The notes: a model not told the origin generated them from the sequence alone. A DNA stretch of 64,000 nucleotides from Candidatus Saccharimonadota bacterium (GCA_905372835.1 CAJPQK010000003.1:5627-69626), one strand, 5' to 3'; numbered from the stretch's first letter, positions 25,196 through 34,037 are shown. Program-made: numbers and translations.

Positions 25196-25239
25196 ATTAT
25201 AGCAAAGATTTGACATAGTGTCAATACTTTTCGCAATAA
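25196..25239. promoter_or_regulatory. divergent promoters of the RNA and dprA with palindromic -35
   Basis: TTGACA-tag-TGTCAA (25210-25224) is a perfect dyad giving each strand a consensus -35. Leftward it is followed at 17 nt by TATAAT (consensus promoter for the RNA); rightward by a weak CAATAA at 25234-25239, 6 nt before the dprA ATG. Confidence 0.75.
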
Positions 25240-25245
25240 AAAGTT

Positions 25246-26118
25246 ATGGAAATCAATACAGTACTACCAGAGGAGCATATTTTCACCAAGAGGTTGGTCA
25301 ATATTGCCAAGCCACCAAAAAGGTTATGTTTTATGGGAAAGCTCCCAGACACCCACGCTCCTCGAGTAGCAATTGTTGGCACGCGCAAGCCCAGCAACTA
25401 CGGGCGCGAGGTCACAGAACGGCTGGCGACAGATCTGGCACAAGCCGGGGTGGTTATCATCAGCGGACTCGCACTTGGCGTTGACAGCATCGCCCAAACC
25501 GCAGCCCTCAACGCTGGCGGCACGGTCATTGGTGTCGTCACGTCAGAACTGCCAGACATTGCGCCGCGTAGTAACCGAGGATTAGCAGAGAACATCATCA
25601 ACCAGGGTGGCGCAGTCCTGTCAGAATGGATGCGCGGCGACGGCATGAAAATACGCAAATGGAGTTTCCTACAAAGAAACCGCCTGGTTAGCGGGCTGGC
25701 AGACGCTATCATCATCACCGAAGCGGCTGAACGTAGCGGTACGCTCAATACCGCAGCATACGCCCTGGAACAAGGGCGTGACATGTTTGTCGTTCCCGGC
25801 AACATCACCAGCCCATTATCCGCAGGATGCAACAACCTACTACTTCAGGGCGCCAATCCAGCTCTCTCGGCCAAAGACGTATTGGACGCCATTGCCCCAA
25901 CTTGGAAATCAACCCAACCCACCCAATGCGCGTTGCCAATTGGCTCTACACCAGCTGAAATCGCCATCGCTCAGCTCATCAAAAATGGCGTACGTGACGG
26001 CGATGAGCTACAAAAACAGTCCGAACTGCCAGCAGCTGATTTTGCCACCGCACTCACCATGTTGGAGATTAATGGCGTGATCAAGCCACTCGGGGCAAAC
26101 AACTGGACGCTACGATAA
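25246..26118 (+). CDS. dprA: DNA processing protein DprA/Smf
   Basis: 290 residues. Loads RecA on incoming single-stranded DNA during natural transformation. Rossmann-type core: VAIVGTRKPSNYGREVTERL, GLALGVDSIAQTAALNAGG, and the diagnostic FLQRNRLVSGLADAIIITEA with SGTLNTAAYALEQGRDMFVVPG. A short C-terminal winged-helix-like domain (PAEIAIAQLIKNG, LTMLEINGVIKPL) is present. With the prepilin gene at 47824 it supports DNA uptake. The start has no Shine-Dalgarno, in line with a leaderless transcript. Confidence 0.94.
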   Translation: MEINTVLPEEHIFTKRLVNIAKPPKRLCFMGKLPDTHAPRVAIVGTRKPSNYGREVTERLATDLAQAGVVIISGLALGVDSIAQTAALNAGGTVIGVVTSELPDIAPRSNRGLAENIINQGGAVLSEWMRGDGMKIRKWSFLQRNRLVSGLADAIIITEAAERSGTLNTAAYALEQGRDMFVVPGNITSPLSAGCNNLLLQGANPALSAKDVLDAIAPTWKSTQPTQCALPIGSTPAEIAIAQLIKNGVRDGDELQKQSELPAADFATALTMLEINGVIKPLGANNWTLR

Positions 26119-26163
26119 CGCCTATGCTTGAATATACTTCACCATAGTGGTATGATATTGTCA

Positions 26164-26805
26164 ATGAATGCAGAACATCAACCACAGTTTCGTCCCACCA
26201 AGTCCCCAGAAGAACAACCTGTCTCAGACGACATAGTAACACTACCGAACGGTGTGACGGTAGCAGGTGCGATGCTCAGCCTATACGGTATCAAGCATGC
26301 CGACTCCCTCAAGGGCATGGCAGCACTAGTTGCTGGTGAGTTGTCAGACAAAGTCGATGGTTCACTGGCGAGGGCCCTTAACCAACAGTCAAAATTAGGC
26401 ATCAAGCTAGACCCCATCAGGGATAAAATCGTTGGAGCAGCAGCACTACTGAAGTTATCACAAGAGGACCCCACATCAAAAGCCATGGTGGCGACAATTG
26501 CTGGCCTAGAATCAACAAAAGCCATTGCTACCGCTGTTGCCGAATACAAACACAAGCAACTCCCTGATGAACGCGAGCCACTTCGCCCAACTCAAGCAGG
26601 ACGAGTCAGCAGCGCACTGCTCGCAGCAACCACGACATTACTCATCATCGGCAAGTCAGCAGAGTCCTTGGGTTATCAGAAAACCGCCAAGGCACTGAAG
26701 GGGCTAGGTACACTAAGCTTTGCAGGCTATCTTCCTGTGGCAGGAGTAGCGGCCGGACAATACGTTAAGCGCGCCCGCGATCTGATGGATAGTAACCAGA
26801 AATAG
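26164..26805 (+). CDS. CDP-alcohol phosphatidyltransferase family protein
   Basis: 213 residues. The full family motif D-x2-DG-x2-AR-x8-G-x3-D-x3-D is present as DKVDGSLARALNQQSKLG followed by IKLDPIRDK (about 62-88), the metal-binding active site that transfers a phospho-group from a CDP-alcohol. Hydrophobic helices follow (ALLAATTTLLIIGKSAE, GTLSFAGYLPVAGVAAG), fewer and weaker than in PgsA. The substrate cannot be assigned. Promoter TTGAAT (26128-26133), 17 nt, TATGAT (26151-26156), 7 nt before this ATG, which fixes the start. Confidence 0.85.
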   Translation: MNAEHQPQFRPTKSPEEQPVSDDIVTLPNGVTVAGAMLSLYGIKHADSLKGMAALVAGELSDKVDGSLARALNQQSKLGIKLDPIRDKIVGAAALLKLSQEDPTSKAMVATIAGLESTKAIATAVAEYKHKQLPDEREPLRPTQAGRVSSALLAATTTLLIIGKSAESLGYQKTAKALKGLGTLSFAGYLPVAGVAAGQYVKRARDLMDSNQK

Positions 26806-26872
26806 CGCAGAAACCGCCACGCTCAAACGGCCATTATTTGATGGGTCGTCCGATATGGTATAATATAAAGTT

Positions 26873-29215
26873 ATGAAAAATCTCGTCATCGTCGAGTCAC
26901 CAGCTAAAGCCAAAACCATTGAGAAATATTTGGGCAAGGATTTTCATGTTTTATCAAGCGTGGGACATATTCGCTCAATCGTCAAAAAAACCAAGGACGG
27001 CACACCGCCAATTGATGTGGCGAATGATTTTTTTGCCGTCTACGAAGTTGATCCCGAGAAAAAGAAAGTCATCACCGAGCTAAAGAAAAACGTCAAGGCT
27101 GTCGGTAAAGACAACGTCTGGCTGGCCACAGATGAAGACCGCGAAGGAGAGGCCATTGCCTGGCATCTCTGTAAAGTGTTGGACCTGCCGATTGAGACGA
27201 CCAAGCGCATCGTCTTTCACGAGATAACTAAGGATGCCATCACCAATGCTATCAAGAACCCGCGCACCGTTGACATAAACCTAGTACAGGCGCAGCAAGC
27301 CCGGCAAATCCTCGACCGGCTGGTAGGCTTTGAGCTCAGCCCAGTGGTCTGGCAAAAAGTGCCAGGCGGCAAATCGGCTGGCCGCGTTCAGAGCCCGGCA
27401 GTACGGCTATTGGTCGAACGCGAACGAGAAATCATGAAATTTGAAGGCAGCTCGCAGTTCAAGGTGACCGCCATATTCATCCACGACAATCAAGAGTTCA
27501 AGGCCGAGCTCAACCAGAAATTTGACTCCGAAGCAGCTGCTCACGAATTCTTGAACAGCCTCAAACCAGCCACATTCACCGTCAGCGACATCTCAAAGAC
27601 GCCTGGCACTCGCAACCCGGCCGCACCGTTTACGACGTCAACCTTGCAACAGGAAGCTAACGCCAAGCTCGGCTTTAGCTCCAAAGCTACCATGGCGTCG
27701 GCCCAACGGCTCTACCAAGACGGTAAAATCACCTACATGCGTACCGACTCGGTCAATTTGAGCGGGCAGGCCATCGCCAGCGCCACCGACTTTATCAAGC
27801 GGCTGTACGGCCCGGATTACTCCACTGTGCGCAAATTCAAGACCAAATCCGCCTCCGCCCAAGAAGCGCACGAAGCCATCCGCCCGACCGACATCACCCG
27901 CGAAACCGTCACCTCAGATGAACGCGACCAAAAACTCTACGACCTCATCCGCCGCCGCACCCTGGCATCGCAAATGTCGGCAGCGAAACTAGAGAAGACG
28001 ACGGTGACGATTGGCATCGAAGGAGCGTCTCTTGTTTTCGAAGCCAAGGGCGAAGTCATCACCTTTGACGGATTCTTGCGTGTCTATGGCGGCGGCAAAG
28101 ACGAAATCTTGCCAAAACTCCACACTGGCGACACGCTTGAAACGCATGACATCACCGCCCGCCAAACCTTCGCCCGTCCACCGGCCCGCTACACCGAAGG
28201 CTCGCTCGTCAAGAAGCTCGAAGACCTCGGCATCGGCCGGCCAAGCACCTACGCTACCATCATCGACACCGTGCAGACCCGCGGCTACGTCGAAAAAGGC
28301 GATAGTGAAGGCCAGCCGCGCGACGTCATCGTCCTCAGTTACAACGGCGAAGAAGTCGGCCGCGACGTCGTCCAGGAAAAAACCGGTTCCACTCGCGGCA
28401 AGCTTATTCCAACACCAAGCGGGGAACTAATCGCCGACTTTTTGACCGACCATTTCACGCAAATCGTTGACTATGATTTCACCGCCAATGTCGAAACTGA
28501 ATTTGATAAAATCGCCGCCGCTAACCTGGCTAAAAGTGCCATGCTGCAGGGATTTTACACGCCGTTTCACAAATTGATTGAACAGTCAGGCGGCATCGAC
28601 CGCAGTAAGGTCGGCGCTAACCGCGAAGTCGGCATCGATCCAAAATCTGGCAAGCCAATCCTGGCGCGCTTTGGCCGCTTTGGCCCCATGCTGCAGCTGG
28701 GCACCACTGACGACGAGGACAAACCACGCTTTGCGCCACTGCCAAAAGGTGCGAAAATTGAGACCGTCACTTTGGAGCAAGCACTAGAAATGTTCAAGTT
28801 GCCGCGCGTCGTCGGCCAAACCGAAGACGGGCAAGATATCAAAGCCAACATCGGCCGCTTTGGCCCATACATCCAAGTTGGCAAACTCTTCGTCTCCATC
28901 AAACCTGAAGACCCACACACCATCACCCTAGAAACAGCCCGCGAGCTCTATACCGCCAAACTCCAGGCCGAAGCCGAGAAGAATATCGCTGACTTTGGTG
29001 ACGGCGTCAAAGTCCTAAACGGCCGCTTTGGCCCGTACATCACCGACGGCATTAAAAACGCTAAAATTCCCAAAGACACCGACCCAAAAACCATCACTCA
29101 CGAGCAGGCACTAGAACTTCTCAAAGCCGCACCCGCAAAACCCGCTCGTCGTGGTCGCACCTTGGCCAAATCTAAAACTGCCGCCAAAAAATCCACAACT
29201 CGCAAGAAAAGCTAA
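26873..29215 (+). CDS. topA: DNA topoisomerase I
   Basis: Type IA topoisomerase relaxing negative supercoils, 780 residues. TOPRIM domain at the N-terminus (LVIVESPAKAKTIEKYLG; ATDEDREGEAIAWHL), active-site Tyr in GKITYMRTDS (about 288), HEAIRPTDI and GLGIGRPSTYA-type ring (LGIGRPSTYATII). The C-terminus lacks Cys4 zinc ribbons and instead has three repeats with GRFGPMLQLG, GRFGPYIQVG and GRFGPYITDG, then a Lys/Arg-rich tail. TATAAT at 26859-26864 is 8 nt upstream of the ATG. Confidence 0.97.
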   Translation: MKNLVIVESPAKAKTIEKYLGKDFHVLSSVGHIRSIVKKTKDGTPPIDVANDFFAVYEVDPEKKKVITELKKNVKAVGKDNVWLATDEDREGEAIAWHLCKVLDLPIETTKRIVFHEITKDAITNAIKNPRTVDINLVQAQQARQILDRLVGFELSPVVWQKVPGGKSAGRVQSPAVRLLVEREREIMKFEGSSQFKVTAIFIHDNQEFKAELNQKFDSEAAAHEFLNSLKPATFTVSDISKTPGTRNPAAPFTTSTLQQEANAKLGFSSKATMASAQRLYQDGKITYMRTDSVNLSGQAIASATDFIKRLYGPDYSTVRKFKTKSASAQEAHEAIRPTDITRETVTSDERDQKLYDLIRRRTLASQMSAAKLEKTTVTIGIEGASLVFEAKGEVITFDGFLRVYGGGKDEILPKLHTGDTLETHDITARQTFARPPARYTEGSLVKKLEDLGIGRPSTYATIIDTVQTRGYVEKGDSEGQPRDVIVLSYNGEEVGRDVVQEKTGSTRGKLIPTPSGELIADFLTDHFTQIVDYDFTANVETEFDKIAAANLAKSAMLQGFYTPFHKLIEQSGGIDRSKVGANREVGIDPKSGKPILARFGRFGPMLQLGTTDDEDKPRFAPLPKGAKIETVTLEQALEMFKLPRVVGQTEDGQDIKANIGRFGPYIQVGKLFVSIKPEDPHTITLETARELYTAKLQAEAEKNIADFGDGVKVLNGRFGPYITDGIKNAKIPKDTDPKTITHEQALELLKAAPAKPARRGRTLAKSKTAAKKSTTRKKS

Positions 29216-29223
29216 CTAATCAA

Positions 29224-29255
29224 AATACCCGCTCGACATCAAGCGGGTATTTCTT
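29224..29255 (+). terminator. intrinsic terminator after topA
   Basis: ATACCCGCT-cgacatca-AGCGGGTAT followed by TTCTTT; upstream AAAA makes it potentially usable from both sides for the convergent LPXTG gene. Confidence 0.8.
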
Positions 29256-29269
29256 TCATCGTCAATCGC

Positions 29270-30424
29270 TTACAAGCGGCGGCGACTGATGACGTAGGCG
29301 ACAGCTGCCGTAGTCAATCCACCAAGACCCAATACTGATACAACCATGTTTTCGGTACCAGTCCGTGGCAACTCAGGAGTTGTTGGAGGGGTAGGAGTCG
29401 TCGGCGTTGATTGACACTTACTCATGTCAGTTGTGTGCTTTGACTCGGTAAACTCTTCCTTTTTAATCTCGCGATTTTCTTTGGTTTCAATGACACAAAC
29501 CTTGATTTTAGCTGGAGCTTCCTTACAGTCGTTAGGGTTCTTTGAGTGCTTCTTGGCGTCAAACTCTGAAGCCTTGATAGTTACTGGGTATTTCTTGTCT
29601 GACAACCGGCAAACTTCCATTGTAGGCTCAGGGTTAACTGTAACAGTCGTCTGACAATTTTGGCTGGTTTTTTGAACGTCAGAACCTTCTTTGCCGTTCA
29701 CCGTAACGGTAACTTTGTAGTTGCCAGCTTTTGCGTATGTGTGTTGAATTTCAGATGAGGTAGTCATTTTAGTGGTTCCGTCACCAAAGTTGTAGGTGTA
29801 GCTGGTGACACTTGCGCCGCCCTTGGCAGTTGCTTTGGTGCTGAACTTGAAGGTGTCACGAGATACTGCCGTTTTTTGCATTGCATCACAGGTCAACACA
29901 GGTTTTGCTGGAGGAGTTGTAGGAGGGCCCCAAACCGGGTTACCACAATCCTTGATCACACCGGTGATAAACTTGCCGTCATTATCAAACCAAGCATAGA
30001 TTTTGTACCGCGTAATGCCGTCAATAAAGCTCTGACCAGTTGTGTACTGGTAGTAGGTGTGGCCAGCAGCGCTGTACTGACGAGAAGGAGTTACTTGACG
30101 CGTACCAGCTTTTGCCTGGACAGTTACTGCATTGGTGGCGACAACACGACCATCGACAGTAATGTTTCCATTAGCGTCAACCACACCTTCACGCATGTTT
30201 GAGCCGCCTTGTACCATTTCGTCATTGATGTACCATTGGTTGTACAATGATTTGATCTCTGGACGAGCATATGCGGATTTCAATTCTGACAGAGAATTTG
30301 TACCACAGTGGACAACGTTAAAGTTACTACAGTTGGCAGCCTTAGATGGAGTCGCCATCCAAATACCACCGATGAGAGCAATCCCCAAAGAGATAGCTAT
30401 ACCGATTTTCTTAAATTTATTCAT
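29270..30424 (-). CDS. LPXTG cell-wall-anchored protein with PKD domain
   Basis: 384 residues, secreted and sortase-anchored. Signal peptide with hydrophobic core IGIAISLGIALIGGIWMA, cleavage likely after SKA. Then a region with Cys pairs, a PKD domain (about 190-250: SVTSYTYNFGDGTTKM, IQHTYAKAGNYKVTVTV), a Lys/Glu-rich segment and the sorting signal LPRTG, hydrophobic helix, RRRL tail. Likely surface adhesin or host-contact protein, substrate of the sortase at 3965. The start is set by GAGGAG 5 nt upstream; promoter TTGACA (30498-30493), 17 nt, TAATAT (30475-30470), giving a ~40-nt leader, unlike most genes here. Confidence 0.92.
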   Translation of the reverse strand: MNKFKKIGIAISLGIALIGGIWMATPSKAANCSNFNVVHCGTNSLSELKSAYARPEIKSLYNQWYINDEMVQGGSNMREGVVDANGNITVDGRVVATNAVTVQAKAGTRQVTPSRQYSAAGHTYYQYTTGQSFIDGITRYKIYAWFDNDGKFITGVIKDCGNPVWGPPTTPPAKPVLTCDAMQKTAVSRDTFKFSTKATAKGGASVTSYTYNFGDGTTKMTTSSEIQHTYAKAGNYKVTVTVNGKEGSDVQKTSQNCQTTVTVNPEPTMEVCRLSDKKYPVTIKASEFDAKKHSKNPNDCKEAPAKIKVCVIETKENREIKKEEFTESKHTTDMSKCQSTPTTPTPPTTPELPRTGTENMVVSVLGLGGLTTAAVAYVISRRRL

Positions 30425-30564
30425 AAAAACTCCTCTTCTTTTGATCCTCACCTCGGACCTTATGTGTCCATATTATCATAAACTTTATTTTTTGTCAATA
30501 ATAGTGGCCATTTATCGCATATTATCACTCTCTCAGTAAAAACCTCGTCTGTTATAATAAGAGC

Positions 30565-31554
30565 ATGTTTGATACCGCCCAACAACTCATCCAATCCGCC
30601 AACAACATCGTCATCATCCAAGCTGAAAATCCTGACGGTGACAGCCTGGGTTCTAGCTTGGCGCTGGAGGAAGTGCTGAGTGATTTGGGTAAGACCGTGA
30701 CACTGTATTGCCCAGTTGATATCCCCAAATATCTGCGCTACATCCGCGGCTGGGACCGGGTAGTTGGCGATTTTCCAGCCCATGCCGACCTGGCTATCAT
30801 CGTGGATACCAGCGCCGACGTGCTACTCAGCAAGGTCTTAGAAACGCCGGGCGTACGGCATTTTTTGGAAACGCACCCAGTTTTGGTCATCGACCACCAC
30901 ACTGCCGAGTCCACGCTGAGTTTTGAGCACACCATGCTCTCTGATACCGTGGTGGCTACTGGGGAATTACTATATCAATTGTTCACGCATGCCGGCTGGA
31001 CCATCAACCAGCAAGCAGCGGAAAATTTGTTAATCGCCATCATGTCTGACAGTCTGGGCCTCACCACACCAAACACTACTGCGTCGACCTTTCATGTGGC
31101 TGGTGAATTGACTGCACTCGGCGCATCTAACGCCGAAATTGAAGAACGACGACGTGAATTTATGAAGAAATCGCCAGAAATTTTGGCGTACAAAGGCAAG
31201 TTGATCGAGCGAATCGAATATTTACTAGACGGGCAATTGGCGCTGGTGCACGTGCCGTTTGAGGAAATTCAAACCTACAGCGACGCCTACAACCCCGGCG
31301 CACTGATCGGCGATGAACTACGGCTGGTCGAGGGCGTGGCGCTCAGCTGCGTCATCAAAACTTACCCCGACGGTAAACTGACCGCCCGCCTGCGCGGCAA
31401 CCTGCCCATCGCCGACACCGTGGCTGGCTACTTCGGCGGCGGCGGCCATCCGTACGCAGCTGGATTTCGGGTGTACGAAGATTATGAGGAAATTGTGCGG
31501 GAACTGGTCGAGGCAACTAGCCGAGCTTTGGAAGAAGCAAAGGATATAGACTAG
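30565..31554 (+). CDS. DHH/DHHA1 family phosphoesterase (NrnA-like)
   Basis: 329 residues. N-terminal DHH domain with HxD-type site seen as NPDGDSLGSSLAL, VDTS and IDHHTAEST; C-terminal DHHA1 domain with GGGGHPYAAGFRV. Members hydrolyse nanoRNAs, pAp or cyclic dinucleotides in the cytoplasm; the length and the absence of a membrane or GGDEF part favour NrnA-type oligoribonuclease/pAp phosphatase over GdpP. Note Glu-Asn-Pro-Asp replaces the usual His-x-x-Pro-Asp in the first motif (QAENPDGDS), so metal coordination may differ. TATAAT (30553-30558) ends 6 nt before the ATG. Confidence 0.88.
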   Translation: MFDTAQQLIQSANNIVIIQAENPDGDSLGSSLALEEVLSDLGKTVTLYCPVDIPKYLRYIRGWDRVVGDFPAHADLAIIVDTSADVLLSKVLETPGVRHFLETHPVLVIDHHTAESTLSFEHTMLSDTVVATGELLYQLFTHAGWTINQQAAENLLIAIMSDSLGLTTPNTTASTFHVAGELTALGASNAEIEERRREFMKKSPEILAYKGKLIERIEYLLDGQLALVHVPFEEIQTYSDAYNPGALIGDELRLVEGVALSCVIKTYPDGKLTARLRGNLPIADTVAGYFGGGGHPYAAGFRVYEDYEEIVRELVEATSRALEEAKDID

Positions 31555-31571
31555 ATCATTTGACAGGTTTA

Positions 31572-32414
31572 CTATTTGTAAATATAACTCAGGCCCGCTT
31601 GTTCCAAACGCTGAATTATGTCATCATGCACCGCAAAGGCATCTTCTGCAGTCACAGGGCCGTTGACCTCTCTTCGCACCTTTTCTACCTGATCTGATAA
31701 ACTAGGGTATCTCAACATCAGCCCACTCTCATGCACTAAATGATCCTGAAACACCTTACCTACGGCATAGGCTCGCAGCTCAGAGCAGAGTCTTGCTCGG
31801 TCATCTTTGGGATATATCTCCACAACTGGGTCCATAACATAATCACGCGCATGATCTGTCTCGTGAGACAAGGTGGCGACATTGATAGCCATAAGCCCGC
31901 TATTAGCTACGCTGACAACAGGACGAGAATATATATAAAGGTCCATGTCAGTTACCATGGAGAAACTGGTATGACAAGATCCGGTGAGCTTTCCTGCCTC
32001 TTTTGTCATAACAGGCGAAGCCTTTATCTGATCATATATTTCATTACCATACACTCCGGCATACTTGTCGCCGGCGAGAGCCTCGTCTATTTTAGCTTTT
32101 TGGACTGGCATATGAGACATCTGTTTTCCAGAGATAACAAACTTATCACAACCAATAAGCGGTATAATATTTTTATCCGTCCAATCAGAGTCAGGATGAC
32201 TATCTCCTAGTTCTTCACCCTCAACCCATTCCATAGGCTCCAGCATTTGAGCCGTGTCATATAACCCTAGGGCTACCGCTCCCAGCTTATCAAGTATCTC
32301 AGGATTCTCTAAAGCACCTAATAGTTTATCTTTCATGTACTTTAAAGAATCTAGCGAGATAGGATTATCATAGCTAGAGGTTGGTGGGTTAATGATGTAC
32401 AGTTCATCTCCCAT
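31572..32414 (-). CDS. putative HExxH zinc metallopeptidase (copy A)
   Basis: 280 residues, no signal peptide. HETDH (184-188) in TLSHETDHARDY and a downstream SELRAYAVG (Glu about 212) form a gluzincin-type HExxH plus Glu zinc site. The C-terminal GPVTAEDAFAVHDD and LSYIYK are shared with the gene immediately upstream, so the two are tandem paralogues of about 35-40 percent apparent identity. Cytoplasmic location and protease activity are inferences; family not recognised. The start at 32414 is set by the consensus promoter TTGACA-17-TATAAT ending 12 nt before it; earlier ATGs lie inside that promoter. Confidence 0.72.
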   Translation of the reverse strand: MGDELYIINPPTSSYDNPISLDSLKYMKDKLLGALENPEILDKLGAVALGLYDTAQMLEPMEWVEGEELGDSHPDSDWTDKNIIPLIGCDKFVISGKQMSHMPVQKAKIDEALAGDKYAGVYGNEIYDQIKASPVMTKEAGKLTGSCHTSFSMVTDMDLYIYSRPVVSVANSGLMAINVATLSHETDHARDYVMDPVVEIYPKDDRARLCSELRAYAVGKVFQDHLVHESGLMLRYPSLSDQVEKVRREVNGPVTAEDAFAVHDDIIQRLEQAGLSYIYK

Positions 32415-32426
32415 AGCTATCTTCGT

Positions 32427-32455
32427 ATTATACATTATACTTGGTATTTTGTCAA
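32427..32455 (-). promoter_or_regulatory. consensus promoter of HExxH copy A
   Basis: TTGACA (32455-32450), exactly 17 nt, TATAAT (32432-32427) on the minus strand: a perfect consensus, rare among the weak -35 boxes in this window. Confidence 0.85.
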
Positions 32456-32478
32456 GTGTAATGTTCAAGACGTAAGAT

Positions 32479-33363
32479 CTATTGATAAATATGACCCAAG
32501 CCTGCTGCAATCAAACGCTTCACCAAATCATCATGCACCGCAAAGGCATCTTTTGCAGTCACGGGACCATTGACTTCCTGACGGATAGCCTCAACCTTGT
32601 GAGATACTAATTCAACATGTCCCATTGACCCATGAGTATCAGAAAAATACTTCTCGATACAATCACCAACTGCATACGCCTTTAGTTCACGGGTAAGCTT
32701 GAGATGAGACCTGAAATCTGCCAATGTGGTAGCTGACAGGTCTTTTTTGTCACAGACGTAAAGCAATGGGTCTTTTGTATAGTCCAACGCATGCGTTGCT
32801 TCATGAGTCACAGCTGCGATATCCACCAGCTCATTGCCCGTCGAATTCATACCAACATAGGGCTGACCTGCAACGCAAAATACATCATTTTTAATGGGGT
32901 TGGTGTACAATGCCACCGAATGGCATACTGCTAGACTTGAATGGTCAGCTTCAATTATCCCGGAATTATATCTACTAATTAATATATTTCCTAGCTGCCG
33001 AATTGTCGCTTCACTGTATCCCTCATGAGCCAGCTTATTGGCCATGGCTTCAAATTGCATAGGCGTTGGCGCAAGCTTAAAATGTGACGTAAATTTCGTA
33101 TTCCCAACCAACGGAATACTGTCTGGATCAGACGCCAGCAACTCATCCGCGCTGACAATACCATCCCTATTGTACGTCACAGGGTGTAACTTTTGCGCAA
33201 CTTCCGACAGTTCCAGTGCCAAGCCTCCCAGTTTGTCGGTGATTTCAGGGCGATCCAGTGTTTCTACTAGACAGTCCTGAATACGCCCAAGCTCCGCCGG
33301 GTTGTTAATCGGGTGCCACCTCTGCCGCGTGGGTGATGCACCATCAGGACGTCGCTCACTCAT
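32479..33363 (-). CDS. putative HExxH zinc metallopeptidase (copy B)
   Basis: 294 residues, soluble. HEATH (187-191) in VTHEATHALDY and RELKAYAVGD (Glu about 226) match the zinc site of copy A; the shared tail is GPVTAKDAFAVHDDLVKRL. The N-terminal ~60 residues differ from copy A more than the rest. Each copy has its own consensus promoter although only 64 nt separate them, so they are expressed independently. The ATG at 33363 lies 10 nt after TATAAT. Confidence 0.72.
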   Translation of the reverse strand: MSERRPDGASPTRQRWHPINNPAELGRIQDCLVETLDRPEITDKLGGLALELSEVAQKLHPVTYNRDGIVSADELLASDPDSIPLVGNTKFTSHFKLAPTPMQFEAMANKLAHEGYSEATIRQLGNILISRYNSGIIEADHSSLAVCHSVALYTNPIKNDVFCVAGQPYVGMNSTGNELVDIAAVTHEATHALDYTKDPLLYVCDKKDLSATTLADFRSHLKLTRELKAYAVGDCIEKYFSDTHGSMGHVELVSHKVEAIRQEVNGPVTAKDAFAVHDDLVKRLIAAGLGHIYQ

Positions 33364-33373
33364 TAGTTACAAC

Positions 33374-33402
33374 ATTATACACTATATCGTTAATACTGTC
33401 AA
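33374..33402 (-). promoter_or_regulatory. consensus promoter of HExxH copy B
   Basis: TTGACA (33402-33397), 17 nt, TATAAT (33379-33374): a second perfect consensus promoter. Confidence 0.85.
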
Positions 33403-33454
33403 TGCTTATGCCGTAGCTAACAGGGTAGTAAGACTATGGCTTTGATGGTAACTA

Positions 33455-33483
33455 TTGACATTTCATACTATTAGTGATATAAA
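33455..33483 (+). promoter_or_regulatory. promoter of structured hammerhead unit
   Basis: TTGACA (33455-33460), 17 nt, TATAAA (33478-33483), predicting a start near 33490, about 215 nt before the 86-codon ORF. Confidence 0.78.
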
Positions 33484-33704
33484 GATAGTAGACTTTTGTT
33501 GACGAAGTTTTATGGCTTTGTCCAAAAGTTGTATGTTGACAAGCAGTTGAGAATAGAGCAAGGTGAGATTTTGTGGTGGTATTTCGCAGTGAAAATGGCG
33601 CTATGAAACCTCATCTTGCTCACGCGCCATCCGGGCGCTAAGAGCAGTGTTTTTCCTGAGGGAAAGGTACGGGCACTCCGCCTGGATGAGGAGAGAGCAA
33701 AAGC

Positions 33705-33965
33705 ATGAACACCAACACTGTCAGGAGCATTACAAAGGCTCTGTCCGACGGCAAGCTTGGCCGTCAGATAAAAGCCTCCTCCTATGGGGAGGCTACCTTC
33801 TATCTAAAGCATGGCGAAGTTCTCTTCGCCATTGCCCAGTACCCGACACATAGGGTTCTGCTAATTGTTGATACCGCTGAGCGGTATCAACAATTAGAGT
33901 ATAAGGAAACCCCTTATACTCTATACGCCATAGAGGAGGAAAAACTCGAACAATTCCTCTCCTGA
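33705..33965 (+). CDS. 86-residue protein encoded in a hairpin chain
   Basis: Not recognised. The predicted product (MNTNTVRSITKALSDGK start, LEQFLS end) has the look of a small globular alpha/beta protein: an N-terminal helix, strands TFYLKHGEVLFAIAQY and HRVLLIVDTAERY, then YTLYAI and an acidic helix. GAGGAG lies 12 nt upstream, in a hairpin with CTCC. Nearly the whole CDS is made of perfect inverted repeats, the longest 18 bp (33861-33878 with 33880-33897), others of 6, 7, 9 and 12 bp. No membrane segment. Function unknown; whether the RNA structure or the peptide is under selection cannot be told from one sequence. Confidence 0.6.
   Translation: MNTNTVRSITKALSDGKLGRQIKASSYGEATFYLKHGEVLFAIAQYPTHRVLLIVDTAERYQQLEYKETPYTLYAIEEEKLEQFLS
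33861..33897. repeat. 18-bp perfect inverted repeat inside the 86-codon ORF
   Basis: CTAATTGTTGATACCGCT, one G, then its exact reverse complement ending at 33897. It is followed at once by a 12-bp inverted repeat (33895-33906 with 33912-33923). Confidence 0.97.
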
Positions 33966-34037
33966 ACCCGAACTGGCAAGCCGCTGAGAACTCTATCTGG
34001 CGGCTCTCTCCGCCGCGGTATTATTCTCCTGCTTGTC

